64,000 nt of DNA from Zanthoxylum bungeanum. Lineage: Eukaryota; Streptophyta; Magnoliopsida; Sapindales; Rutaceae. Shown here one piece after another: positions 48,552 to 60,071 of the stretch. The translations under genes were made by a program, and so were the position numbers. The notes below the pieces were generated by a model, which was not told where the DNA came from, did no database searches, and was given only the letters and a program-made list of their open reading frames with translations. Positions within the stretch are counted from its first letter, which is position 1; each line of letters opens with the position of its first letter. The stretch lies in NCBI GenBank assembly GCA_019454045.1, contig SKCR01021146.1:1-64000 (forward strand), written 5' to 3'.

Positions 48552-50804
48552 TGTAGGCACTGTATTTTTGCATATAAGTCCCGATGATGAGTCTCGTACG
48601 GAGACACTACCTCTTTAGTTGTGAAAGTCGCGGGAACCAGATGTTGGAAGGGTAAAATTGGAAAATGGAATTTTTGTTTGATTTAATCCAGTTATTTAGC
48701 TTCGGTTGCTTGTTGGATCTCTGTTTCAAAGCTTATCCTCGGCCCAAAACCCCCATAAACCACTTACCAAACCATAAACCAAACCTAAACACCCAAGCCT
48801 ACCCAAATAACCAAAGCCCACGCCCATGGAGCCTAAGTCACGCCCATCACTCTCTAGATTAGGGATATGCACATTTAGCACATACTAAAATCAAATCGAA
48901 TCCCTTCATAATTAAAAGAAATCTCATAGATCCCTTTCCTAATCAAATCCAGTCATAATCCTAAATTAGGAGATCTTTTCCTTATGAGATACCAATTAGA
49001 GAGATGTCACCATCAATAGGAAATTCTTTCATATTCCAATAAGGAAAGTCACCCCTCCCTTGCCTATAAAAAGAACCATTCACCACCCTTCACTAACCCT
49101 GGCAGACTCACACAAAATAATAACCCTACACATGCCCTTCTCTCCCCTCTCGCACATTCACACATCATAAACACACATATATTTCACCTCACCCTTACAT
49201 TGCCGCTTCAATAAACCAATTGCCCACATAAACCCCTCAACGTAACCCACTCACAAATACAAACCCGCCTGCCATTACCACTAAGCCAATTCATGTCACA
49301 GCCTGCCATTACCCATTCAGCCAGTTCACGCTTCAACCCTCCACTCATGCCAATAAGCCACACGTTGCCGCTTCAACCTCAACCTCACGTTTCCTCTCTT
49401 CATTCAACACGCCTGCCCCACTCACGCACCACAACAAGCCAAAAACCCCTCACAGTCGCACCACAACAAGCCTATAAAGCCTTCGCACAAGCCAGCAAAC
49501 ACACTGCCCAAACTGCCGCATCTAGCCCTCTTCACAGCCCCGAATACACACCTAAACAGACCTTGAAATAGCCCAAAAAACCCCTCAAAGTCACACCCAA
49601 ACAACCCCCGCATTGCCCTCCACTGCACGCCCAAAACAGCTCACTGCACTGTCTCCCTCACTGCCGCATATTAGCCCACTGCACTGCCCAATTTTTCACG
49701 CTAATTTGACCCATAAAATATTCCAGAAAACACCCTAAAATTGCACTAAAAAACTGCATAAAAACACTCCTCAAAACCATCAAAACCGCAGCCAATACCC
49801 CTCCACAACGCCCAAAACAGTCCCCTGAAACAACCAAAAAAGTGGCCTAAAAATATCAGTAAAAGAGCAGTGAAAGGGAGTAAAAATAGCAGCCCGAATA
49901 GCAAAATAGCGAGGAAAGATGTTGAGTTAGTGAACCGAAAGAGTTGCGGATCATTCACCCTTCCAACGGACGTGTAACGCCCTTTCGTGAGACGACAAAA
50001 GAGGTTAGACCTGAGGGTACCCTTTTATTTATTATCTTTTATTTATTTTATTTATTTTAGAAATATTATCGCATGAGAGTCGTTTAAGGCATGATGTGAT
50101 TGGTGGATGAGCGAAACATGTGTTCCCTTTTGTGGTATATAGGATGGAAACCCGACGTAAATTCCGTAGCCGAATCTGAATGGACGGTAGTGCGGTTTGT
50201 ACTTGGGATACAATGCCACGTACCACTTAAGAGACACGTATTTCGTCTCATCCAAACTTGTGTTTGAGCATAATGTAGTTCGTAGATTATTTAGTTATTA
50301 TTTAAAGCATGATGTATTTAGTTTTATTTATTGTTTATTTTCAAGCATGATTATGTTATTTTATGCATGGTATTTTGTTTAGTTTATGATTATGTTTAAT
50401 TAGTTATTTGTTTATTTTGGTTTAATAGCTCAATGTGCTCATTGTGTGATATTGCGTGTTTGCCATTTAAAGACTTATTTTCGAGCATACAAACTTAGAA
50501 TATGAGTTATTTTGATGAATGCATACTAGACGTAGATTACCCTTGAGCATGAATGTTTAATAGATTCGGTTAGTTTATTGCACAAATCATATCATCACAA
50601 GTGACATAAGTAAGGAACCATTCCGAACCCAACGGATTGAGGTCTTCCATTGCGAGGGGTGAGTGTGGCCTTAAATCTTTGTCCCAGTTCACACTGGGTG
50701 GCGACTCCATGTTATTTCTCCGGTTTAGTTCCTCCGCAGACTACTCCGTACTCCCAACTAGGCCGCGAGCCTAGAACAGCGTTGTCAAGTTTCTGTGTCA
50801 TATA
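48552..50804 (+). repeat. First LTR of the nested Tat-like element (2253 bp)
   Basis: It starts TGTAGGCACTG and ends near TCATATA, three bases before the primer-binding site. It is nearly identical to 54751-57008 throughout. TATAAAAAG at 49062 is a likely promoter. Confidence 0.88.
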
Positions 50805-50807
50805 GTC

Positions 50808-50825
50808 TGGCGACTCCACTGGGGA
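50808..50825 (+). other. Primer-binding site, tRNA-Arg type (first copy)
   Basis: TGGCGACTCCACTGGGGA is the reverse complement of the 3' end of a plant tRNA-Arg with acceptor stem GACTCCA plus CCA. An identical copy is at 57012-57029. Confidence 0.8.
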
Positions 50826-52730
50826 TAGAGAATCGGCCCCGAAATAATGTCTTGTAGTGATTGTGATATGTGCTTTAGTTAACCGTGTTTACCGTGGGTT
50901 GAAAGGGGTTTAATTAAAGGCACTTTTTTAAGGCTAGGTAATGGTTTGGTGTCTTCCTTCATTCACTACCTTTCTATAAGGAAAAGCTGTGAAGGCACCT
51001 AGATAATCATCAACTCATAGCCTACTGTGATGGACTAATTTGGAAGACTCGTTGTTTATTCCTATCACCAAGCGATAAGAGCCTAAGAGGCTTGGGTACT
51101 TAAGAGAGCCTCGCTCCACCCTCCCTCTGGGGAATCTACAACGGGAAATCCATTTGACAGTAATTCACTCACCATAACTTGTTGGCACGTACCTTTAGGT
51201 ATAAAAAAGGTGCACTCACTTGGTCGCTCAGACCCTTGAGTGGGGAGACCTAGTTGTGGGCAATCCTTCATCGACGGGAGCTTTTGTCTATACCCCTATA
51301 AACCCGTGTGTGAACCATAGTCATACATTCTATGAAAGTTGCCCCTTTATGCTTTTGATAACAACATGCATATATGTCTCATACATTGTACGCATCTCAT
51401 GCTATACGCATCATGTTAACCCTTTGTGTCTTAAAAGCCATCATAGATATCCGTTGGTTAGGGATAAAAGAAGAATTGCCAAAGAAGGGTTTAGCAAACA
51501 TGGATAGCGAGGAAAATGAAATCGAGCAATAGAAAACCTTACGACAAGATAGAAAGACCATTGGGGGGGCCTTCAAAAAAAAAAAAAAAAAAAGAAAAAA
51601 AAGAAAAAAAGAGAGAAGAAAAAAAAGATTGTTTTTGAGTCCTTGATAGTTAGACATAAGTCCGATGATGAAATTGATTGCTTTAGGGTGAAATCTTAGA
51701 AACGATAACCATTGACGTGCTTTTATCTGATAATTTGAGTAATTGATCTATGTTAGACTCGTAAGCACTTGATTATGGTTATTAGCAGTGAAAACCTGAG
51801 TAGTTCGCAAAGTGACTAGTCAAAGAAATTGTAGGTCGGTGAATGACCGTTTGCTTAGATGTCTATCTTGATTTGCTTATGTTATGATGTGTGGTATGGT
51901 TGAAAATAAAAGAAAAGTCTCTAAAGAAAAGAATTGAACCACCTATAACTGATAAGCGTGAAGCTACCCATGGGTGAGTATTAGGACCAACATGAGGAGA
52001 AATGCTACCTTAAAGGGTAGGTGTGTTGAAAAGAAAAAAGAAAGAAAAAAAAGAAAGAAAAAAGAAAATAAAAAGAATAAAAGAAGTTCAAAATGAAAAG
52101 AAAAAAAAGAGACAAATGAAAAGAAAAATAAAACCATACCACATTGAGCATGAAAAAGCAATTGCAGAGCCTAACTGAGACATCTAGGTTGGTTTGACCC
52201 ATCGATCCAATTTTTGAAACGAAATCATCGAGTTAGCTTACCTTAGGAATCAAGCTGTGAAAGAACCTTTGCACACACACACTTTGAGTCTGGCTTAGAT
52301 TATTTATTCAAGGACTTAGATTTGAGTGGCATCGAATGTTTTGAAGGTTATCTTATTTCATTACTGAGCATTCTTTGAGGACAATGATACGTATAACTAT
52401 TGGGACTATTTCGTAGCATGTAATATAGTATGATGATATGGAAGGCCCCACCATGTGGTTCATCTTGAACAAGTGCAAACAGAAGAGAGCAGAAATCTAA
52501 ACCAAGACTGGGGGCGACCAGTCTACCACATCGTGAATCAGGGACATAATAAGATATTGAGCCATGAGAGCAGAGAGAAGACTGAGCAATCACCTGGAGA
52601 ACTGGTGGAAGACCTAACCTAACGGAATAGGAAATTCATTGATGCATGCATGCATACACGTAACGTATTTTTGAATTCTTTTTTATGTTTGTTTTATTTT
52701 GTATTCACAGGTTTCAAAGAAGAAAAAGAG
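50826..52730 (+). other. Untranslated leader of the nested Tat-like element
   Basis: There is no conserved domain. The first 1150 bp are repeated at 57030-58182. It contains purine-only tracts (GAAAAAAAGA-type) at 51576-51630 and 52028-52120, a GTTGAAAGG..GGTTT block, and a GCATGCATGCAT run near 52643. The purine tracts give long minus-strand Phe-rich frames that are artefacts. Confidence 0.7.
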
Positions 52731-52769
52731 AAAGCGGCAAAGACAAGCCAACCAGAACTAGCAACATAT

Positions 52770-53340
52770 GAGTAGTAGTTTTGGGGATGAGTCCCAGGGT
52801 TGAGGCCCATATCAGTTTCAGTTTTGGGGATGAATCCCGGGGGCGAGGCCCGCATCAGCATCAATATCAATTTTAGGGATGAATCCCGGGGGCGAGGCCC
52901 ACACCAGCATTGATATCAGTTTTAGAGATGAGTCCCAGGGTCGAGGCCCACATCAATTGAGTTTCGGAATGAATCCTAGGGCTAAGGCCCGCATTGTCAA
53001 AATTTTGGAATGAATCCCAGGGCCGAGGCCCGCATCATCAGAGTTTTGGAATGAATCCAGGGAATGAATCCTAGGGCCGAAACCCACGTCGTCAGAATTT
53101 GGAATGAATCCAGGGAATGAATCCCAGGGCTGAGGCCCACGTCGTCATAATTTGGAATGAATCCAGGGAATGAATCCTAGGGCCGAGGCCCACGTCGTCA
53201 GAATTTGGAAAGAATCCAGGGAATGAATCCTAGGGCCGAGGCCCACGTCGTCAGAATTTTAGAATGAATCCCAGGGTCGAGGCCCGCGTCAACGTCAGTT
53301 TTGGGGATGAGTCCCAAGGTCGAGGCCCACCACTATCACA
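52770..53340 (+). repeat. Tandem repeat block 1 (GAATGAATCC.GGGCCGAGGCCC)
   Basis: About a dozen imperfect units combine GGAATGAATCC(C)AGGG, CCGAGGCCCACG and TCGTCAGAATTT, with period 40-62 bp and nested shorter duplications. GGGCCGAGGCCC is a near-palindrome. Confidence 0.88.
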
Positions 53341-53369
53341 TCAGATGCCGAAAATGGCACTTCGGGAAT

Positions 53370-53560
53370 GGAGCACAGTTCGAGAATGAACAATTCGGGA
53401 ATGACACTCTGAGAATGAAGAAGGGTTCAACAATGGACCACCTCACTATAACGGTTCGGGAGTGGACCACCTCACAGTAACGGTTCGGGAATGGACCATC
53501 TCATACAGCACAGTTCAAAAATGAACCATCGCATCAGTATCAGCATCAGTTTTGGGGTAC
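53370..53560 (+). repeat. Short repeat block 2 (GTTCGGGAATGGACCA)
   Basis: Five or six units of the type TTCGGGAATG(GA)CCACCTCA at roughly 28-32 bp spacing lie between the two larger arrays. Confidence 0.75.
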
Positions 53561-53564
53561 GGAG

Positions 53565-54612
53565 ATGCAACTGCGATACCCTAGGTACGAGGTTAGCATT
53601 TAGAAAACTACGACACCCTAGGTGAGGGGTTAACACGCCAGGTACAACATTCAGACCACAGCGACACCCTAGGTACGAGGTTAGCACACCAGTACGGCAT
53701 GTGGACTATTATGGACTACTGCGACACCCTAGGTATGGGGTTAGCATTCAGACTACTGTGACACCCTAGGAACGGGGTTAGCATTCAGGATACTGCGACA
53801 CCCTAGGTACGGGGTTAGCATTCAGAAAATTACGGCACTTTAGGTACGGAGACACAACTGCGACACCCTAGATACATGGTTAACACGCCAGGTACGACAT
53901 TCAGACCACAGCGACACCCTAGGTATGGGTTTAGCACGCCAGGTACGGCATCCAGACAACTGCGACACCCTAGGTACGGGGTTAGCACGCCAGGTACGTC
54001 ATCCATACAACTACGACACCGTAGGTATGAGGTTAGCATTCAGACAATTACGGTACTCTAGGTACGAAGACGCAACTGCGACACCCTAGGTACGAGGTTA
54101 GCATTCAGACTAATGCGACACCCTAGGTACGGGGTTAGCATTCAGACTACTGCGACACCCTAGGTACGTGGTTAGCATTCAGACAATTGCGACACTCTAG
54201 GTACGGAGACATAACTGCGACACCCTAGGTACGGGGTTAGCATTCAGAAAACTGCGACACCCTAGGTACGAGTTTAGCATGCCAGGTACGACATTCAGAC
54301 CACAGCGACACCCTAGGTACGGGGTTAGCACGCCAGGTACGACATATGGACTATTTTGGACTACTGCGACACCCTAGGTACGGGGTTAGCATTCAGACTA
54401 CTGCGACACCCTAGGTACGGGGTTAGCACGCCAAGTACGACATTCAGACCACAATGACACCCTAGGTACGGGTAGCATACCAGGTACGATATGTGGACTA
54501 TTATGGACTACTGCGACACCCTAGGTACGTGGTTAGCATTCAGACAACAACAACATCACTGTGGCACTCTAGGTATGAAGACGCAACCGCAACGCCCTAG
54601 GTACAGGGTTTA
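53565..54612 (+). repeat. Tandem repeat block 3 (GCGACACCCTAGGTACGGGG)
   Basis: Around two dozen units with a core of CTGCGACACCCTAGGTACGG and GGTTAGCATTCAGAC have a basic period of about 37 bp, interspersed with longer variants (GCACGCCAGGTACGAC, TGGACTATTATGGACTACTG). CCTAGG is palindromic. The array lies directly upstream of the polypurine tract and second LTR, the usual place of hypervariable tandem repeats in Tat-lineage elements. Confidence 0.92.
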
Positions 54613-54750
54613 GCACAATAAAATCAACTCACATCAGCATGGCAAGTCAAGTGGCAGCTGGCGAGCCAGGTAAGTAAAAATGAATTGTACATAATTTGAT
54701 AGGATTGTCATTGTCACACACTGCACAAGTCCCATCAAAGTGGGGGTGAC

Positions 54751-57008
54751 TGTAGGCACTGAATTTTTGCATATAAGTCCCGATGATGAGTCTCGTACGG
54801 AGACACTACCTCTTTAGTTGTGAAAGTCGCGGGAAACGGACGTTGGAAGGGTAAAATTGGAAAATGGAATTTTTGTTGGATTTAATCCAGTTATTTAGCT
54901 TCGGTTGCTTGTTGGATCTCTGTTTCAAAGCTTATCCTCAGCCCAAAACCCCCATAAACCACTTACCAAACCATAAACCAAACCTAAACACCAAAGCCTA
55001 CCGAAAGAACCAAAGCCCAAGCCCATGGAGCCTAAGTCACGCCCATCACTCTCTAGATTAGGGATATGTACATTTAACACATACAAAAATCAAATCGAAT
55101 CCCTTCCTAATTAAAAGAAATCTCATAGTTCCCTTTCCTAATCAAAGCCAATCATAATCCTAAATTAGGAGATCTTTTCCTTATGAGATACCAATTAGAG
55201 AGATGTCACCATCAATATGAGATTCTTTCCTATTCCAATAAGGAAAGTCACCCATCCCTTGCCTATAAAAAGAACCATTCACCACCCTTCACTAACCCTG
55301 GCATACTCACACAAAATAATAACCCTAAACCTGTCATTCTCTCCCCTCTCGGCACATTCACACATCATAAACACACACATACCTCACCTCACCCTTACAT
55401 TGCCGCTTCAATAAACCAATTGCGCACATAAACCCCTCAACGTAACCCACTCACATCAATAACACCGCCTGCCATTACCACTAAGCCAATTCATGTCACA
55501 GCCTGCCATTACCCATTCAGCCAGTTCACGCTTCAACCCCTCCACTCACGCCAATAAGCCACACGTTGCTGCTTCAACCTCAACCTTATGTTGCCTCTCT
55601 TCATTCAACACGCCTGCCCCACTCACGCACCACAACAAGCCAAAAGCCCCTCACAGCCGCACCACAACAAGCCTACAAAGCCTTCGCACAAGCCAGCAAA
55701 CACACTGCCCAAACTGCCGCATCTAGCCCTCTTCACAGCCTCGAATACACACCTAAACAGACCTTGAAATAGCCCAAAAAACCCACTCAAAGTCACACCC
55801 AAAAAACCCCCGCATTGCCCTCCACTGCACGCCCAAAATAGCTCACTGCACTGTCTCCCTCATTGCCGCATATTAGCCCACTGCACTGCCCAGTTTTTCA
55901 CGCAAATTTGACCCATAAAATAGTCCAGAAAACACCCTAAAATTGCACTAAAAAACTGCATAAAAACACTCCTCAAAACCATCAAAACCGCAGCCAATAC
56001 CCCTCCAAAACGCCCAAAACAGTCCCCTGAAACAACCAAAACAGTGGCCTAAAAATATCAGCAAAAGATCAGTGAAACGGAGTAAAAACAGCAGTCCGAA
56101 TAGCAAAACAGCGAGGAAAGACGTTGAGTTAGTGAACCGAAAGAGTTGCAGATCATTCACCCTTCCAACGGACGTGTAACGCCCTTTCGTGAGACGACAA
56201 AAGAGGTTAGACCTGAGGGCACCCTTTTATTTATTATCTTTCGTTTATTTTATTTATTTTAGAAATATTATCGCATGAGAGTCTTTTGAGGCATGATGGG
56301 ATTGGTGGATGAGCGGAATATGTGTTCCCTTTTGTGGTATATAGGATGGAAACCCGGACGTAAATTCCGTAGCTGAATCTGAATGGACGGTAGTACGGTT
56401 TGTACTTGGGATACAACACCACGTACCACTTAAGAGACACGTATTTCGTCTCATCCAAACTTGTGTTTGAGCATAATGTAGTTCGTAGATTATTTAGTTA
56501 TTATTTAAAGCATGATGTAGTTTAGTTTATTGTTTATTTTCAAGCATGATTATGTTATTTTATGCATGGTATTTAGTTTAGTTTAGTTTATGATTATGTT
56601 TAAATAGTTATTTGTTTATTTTGGTTTAATAGCTCAATGTGCTCGTTGTGTGATATTGCGTGTTTTCCGTTTAAAGACTTATTTTCGAGCATACAAACTT
56701 AGAATATGAGTTATTTTGATGAATGCATACTAGACGTAGATTACCCTTGAGCATGAATGTTGAATAGATTCAGTTAGTTTATTGCACAAATCATATCATC
56801 ACAAGTGACATAAGTAAGGAACCATTCTGAACCCAACAGATTGAGGTCTTCCCTTGCGAGGGGTGAGTGCGGCCTTAAATCTTTGTCCCAGTTCACACTG
56901 GGTGGCGACTCCATGTTATTTCTCCGATTTAGTTCCTGCGCGGACTACTCCGTACTCCCAACTAGGCCGCGAGCCTAGAACAGCGTTGTCAAGTTTCTGT
57001 GTCCTATA
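54751..57008 (+). repeat. Second LTR of the nested Tat-like element (2258 bp)
   Basis: It starts TGTAGGCACTG directly after the polypurine tract and ends GTCCTATA. It is nearly identical to the first LTR, with scattered single-base differences and few gaps, so this insertion is younger than the elements around it. Confidence 0.9.
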
Positions 57009-58182
57009 GTCTGGCGACTCCACTGGGGATAGAGAATCGGCCCCGAAATAATGTCTTGTAGTGATTGTGATCTGTTCTTTAGTTAACCGTGTTTACCCTG
57101 GGTTGAAAGGGGTTTAATTAAAGGCACCTTTTTAAGGCTAGGTAATGGTTTGGTGTCTTCCTTCATTCACTACCTTTCTATAAGGAAAAGCTGTGAAGGC
57201 ACCTAGATAATCATCAACTCGTAGCCTACTGTGACTGACTAATTTGGAGGACTCGTTGTTTATTCCTGTCACCAAGCGATAAGAGCCTAAGAGGCTTGGG
57301 TACTTAAGAGAGCCTCGCTCCACCCTCCCTCTGGGGAATCTACAACGAGAAATCCATTTGACAGTAAGTCACACACCATAACTCGTTGGCACGTACCTTT
57401 AGGTATAAAAAAGGTGCGCTCACTTGGTCGCTCGGACCCTTGAGTGGGGAGACCTAGTTGTGGACAATCCTTCGTCGACGGGAGCTTTGTCTATACCCCT
57501 ATAAACCCTTGTGTGAACCATAGTCATACATCCTATGAAAGTTGCCCCTTTATGCTTTTGACAACCACATGCATATATGTCTCATACATCGTACGCATCT
57601 CATGCATCTCATGCTACACGCATCATGTTAACCATTTTGTGACTTAAAAGCCATCATAGATATCCGTTGGGTTAGGGATAAAAGAAGAATTGTCAAAGAA
57701 GGGTTTAACAAACATGGATAGCGAGGAAAAGGAAATCGAGTAATAGAAAACCTTACGACAAGGATAGAAAGACCATTTGGGGGCCTTCAAAAAAAAGAGA
57801 AAAAGAAAAAAAAGAAAAAAAAAAGAGAAGAAAAAAAAGATTGTTTTTGAGTCCTTGATAGTTAGACATAAGTCCGATGATGAAATTGATTGCTTTAGGG
57901 TGAAATCTTAGAAACGATAAACCATTGACGTGCTTTTATATGATAATTTGATTAATTGATCTATGTTAGACTCGTAAGCACTTGATTATGGTTCTTAGCA
58001 GTGAAAACCTGAGTAGTTAGCCAAGTCACTAGTCAAAGAAATTGTAGGTCGGTGAATGACCGTTTGCTTAGATGTCTATCTTGATTTTCTTATGTTATGA
58101 TGTGTGGTATGGTTGAAAATAAAAGAAAAGTCTCTAAAGAAAAGAATTGAACCACCTATAACCGATAAGCGTGAAGCTACCC
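57009..58182 (+). other. Second copy of the primer-binding site and leader
   Basis: Repeats 50805-51976 almost exactly, including TGGCGACTCCACTGGGGA (57012-57029) and the purine tract (57789-57840). Similarity stops abruptly after GAAGCTACCCATG, where the sequence changes to the region upstream of the LOG-like pseudogene. Confidence 0.85.
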
Positions 58183-58306
58183 ATGTTCAGCTAGTAATTG
58201 TCATTTGGCAGGTACTAGTGCTATTATTACTCACCATTTTTCAGGATCTATAAATTCAGCTCGTCATTGCTCTCTTCAACACAAGCAGATTAGAGAGAGT
58301 AAAAAA

Positions 58307-58926
58307 ATGGAAGCAACTTCAAGAAGACAAGTCGTTAACATCTGTATGTTCTGTGGGACTAAATCAAAATTTGTTGATGCAGCAAAAGAATTGGGTAGAG
58401 TCATGGTTGAGAGGAATATGCACTTAATATATGGCAGTGGCAATCTGGTCTGATGGGTTACGTTTCAAAGGCCGTAGAGGAAAGAGGTAGTCAAGTTTTG
58501 GGAATCATTCCAAAACCTTTGGCGAACGCAAATCTTATCAGAAAATCAAACAGAGAGGAATGCATAATGTCAAGTATGTCCGAACGACTTGTTGAAATGA
58601 TTAATCGTGCTTATGTTTTTATTACTTTATCAGGTGGCCTGCGCACGATGGAGGAAATTTTTATAGTGATATCTTGGGCGAACTTCAAGAAGACAGGAGA
58701 AATGTTGATGGATTTTTTGACTTTCTTTTGTGTTTCTTGAAGATGCCAGGAGAAATGGGTTCCTTTCAAAACCCCCTAAAAGATATCTTCACTGTCAGAA
58801 CAGCCAAAAATTTAATTGACCAACTCTTGACGTTTGAACCAAATATTGACCCCCATCATTTCCAAGTTGAACTGGTCTGATGATCGTGGTAAGAAGCGTC
58901 GAATAATTCTGGATCTGAACCTTTAG
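58307..58926 (+). pseudogene. LOG: Captured LOG-type phosphoribohydrolase (cytokinin-activating), frameshifted
   Basis: LOG enzymes release active cytokinin bases from their nucleoside monophosphates in the cytosol. A start at MEATSRRQVVNICMFCGTKS is followed by AAKELG..VERNMHLIYGSGN and, after a frameshift near 58450, MGYVSKAVEERGSQVLGIIPK, MSERLVEMINRAYVFITLSG and GLRTMEEIF. The family motif PGGxGTxxE is decayed to SGGLRTMEE. After a second shift near 58690 come NVDGFFDFLL and TAKNLIDQLL. A third shift leads to KLNWSDDRGKKRR and a stop at 58924-58926. Plant LOG genes have several introns; none is present here, so the copy came from an mRNA. A 5' UTR-like leader (58225-58306, with CTATAAATT and AGAGAGAG) may have come with it. 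It lies on the sense strand of Athila, before its 3' non-coding block. It is not a working enzyme. Confidence 0.85.
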
Positions 58927-59185
58927 TTTTCTTTTTAGATGTAGATAAAATTGATAATTCCACGTACCAGGTACTATCTTCTAAAATTTTCTTCTTCTTT
59001 TTAAGACATTGGGGATAATGTCTCAATTAGGTTTGGGGGAGGGGATAGTTGACTAGTATCTTGTTTTTATTTTTTTTATGTGTGTTATTTTTACTTTGTT
59101 ATATATAAAAAAAATGATATATATATAGAAAAAAATTTGTTTTGATTTTTATGTTTTTAACTTTCTAACTAAGTGGAATTGTGTT
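58927..59185 (+). other. Athila 3' non-coding region
   Basis: It contains ACATTGGGGATAATGTCTCA and TTTGGGGGAGGGGATAG (59007-59048), a conserved block upstream of Athila 3' LTRs, then AT-rich sequence. The true polypurine tract next to the LTR was probably lost with the LTR start. Confidence 0.65.
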
Positions 59186-60066
59186 TTGGATAATATGGAC
59201 AATTTCTATATTATAATAAAGTGAGATTCCTACATTTGAATATTAAAAGTGGATCCCCTAACTCCAACATTCTATTTTTATTGTTTTATGTTAACTTTTT
59301 AGATTTCAAATTATTTTATGATGTTTTGTTTATTTATGTTGTTAGTAATCCTAGGTATGTGTTGTAACTAAATACATTATCTAGGGTTGTGATGAATTCC
59401 AATACCATTGGTTTATAAGTTGGTTATTTTGTGTCTTGTGTGATGTATTGGTTTATTTATTGAGTCTTAATCTTAATGCTTCTTGTTAATTGACCACTAA
59501 TAAGATTGATGTGGTAACCTTAAAATGAACTTGGAAAAAGGATTTTAGGTTTCAGCATTAGACTCAATAGTTCATAATCTCACCTTAGATGTTTCTTTTC
59601 AGGATAGGAATATACATGTCGGGCGTGGGTAGCCATAATTGGAACCTGACCTTAATGAATCCAGAGTTTCTTAATTAACATAGGAATATAGTTAATTGGG
59701 TTACTTTGGGTGTTTGCATTCGACCATCGGAAGAGGCTTTTGCATATTTTTGTGTTCCAGGTTAATAAACTGACATATTACACAAGCATAAGATAGGCAC
59801 TTCATCTTTAGAAGAATATTGGAAGGATTCACAACCCTAGATAGTTTCATAATATTGATTACTTTTTAGAATTTTACTTTTGCATTGTTTTAATTACTTG
59901 TCTTTAGTTAAAATCACCAACCAAACAACAATCAATTTTTAGATACTTGTAGAAATTTAACTTTAATAAAATAATAACATATGTATTAAGTCCTCGTGGG
60001 ATCGATATATTTAATACTACTTGAGCGATACGTGCGTTTGTGTTACGTGTGTGATTTCACCGATCG
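59186..60066 (+). repeat. 3' LTR of the Athila element, 5'-truncated (881 bp)
   Basis: It matches 46507-47382 closely and lacks the first 990 bp of the LTR. Its last bases are CCGATCG where the 5' LTR has CCGATCA, so the terminal CA is mutated. The GACTC duplication follows directly. Confidence 0.88.
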
Positions 60067-60071
60067 GACTC
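60067..60071 (+). repeat. Target-site duplication GACTC, right copy
   Basis: Matches 45512-45516, directly after the Athila 3' LTR. Confidence 0.85.

Larger units (their letters stand above)
48552..58182 (+). mobile_element. Nested Tat/Ogre-like gypsy element, right end missing
   Basis: The layout is LTR (48552-50804), tRNA-Arg-type primer-binding site, non-coding internal region with tandem repeats, polypurine tract AAAGTGGGGGTGAC (54737-54750), second LTR (54751-57008), then a second primer-binding site and 1.15 kb of leader that stops at 58182. No gag or pol motif is visible in between, so this is a non-autonomous or deleted derivative. The leader after the second LTR shows that a third LTR, or a recombined partner, once lay to the right. 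Left junction: inside Athila gag. Confidence 0.85.
45517..60066 (+). mobile_element. Athila-type Ty3/gypsy element, internally deleted
   Basis: The 5' LTR starts TGATGAGCGG, a hallmark of plant Athila LTRs, and ends GATCA. The tRNA-Asp-type primer-binding site TGGCGTCGTTGTCGGGGA (47389-47406) differs from the classical TGGCGCCGTTGCCGGGGA at two positions. An Athila gag follows. The 3' end has the family's ACATTGGGGATAATGTCTC..TTTGGGGGAG block (59007-59042) and a 5'-truncated 3' LTR. GACTC flanks both ends. Pol is absent: the nested Tat-like element starts within gag, and on its right the sequence resumes at a LOG-like pseudogene. Confidence 0.9.

Noticed and set aside
51397..52202. Minus-strand open frames rich in Phe and Ser
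   Set aside because: They come from long purine-only tracts in the retrotransposon leader. The same tract recurs at 57789 with shifted length, and there is no domain.
53565..54612. Regular ~37-bp repeats that could suggest a CRISPR array
   Set aside because: The units are head-to-tail with no unique spacers, lie in a plant retrotransposon, and vary in length. No cas genes, and the host is eukaryotic.
48546..58187. A target-site duplication for the nested Tat-like element
   Set aside because: Left flank GGAAT and right flank TGTTC do not match. The right end of the element is missing, so no duplication is expected.
58205..58453. Reading the upstream ATG at 58205 as the LOG start
   Set aside because: Residues before MEATSRRQ show no LOG similarity and the sequence looks like a 5' UTR. 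LOG homology starts at 58307.
58307..58926. A functional LOG gene
   Set aside because: Three frameshifts and a decayed PGGxGTxxE motif. No single frame covers the active site and both ends.
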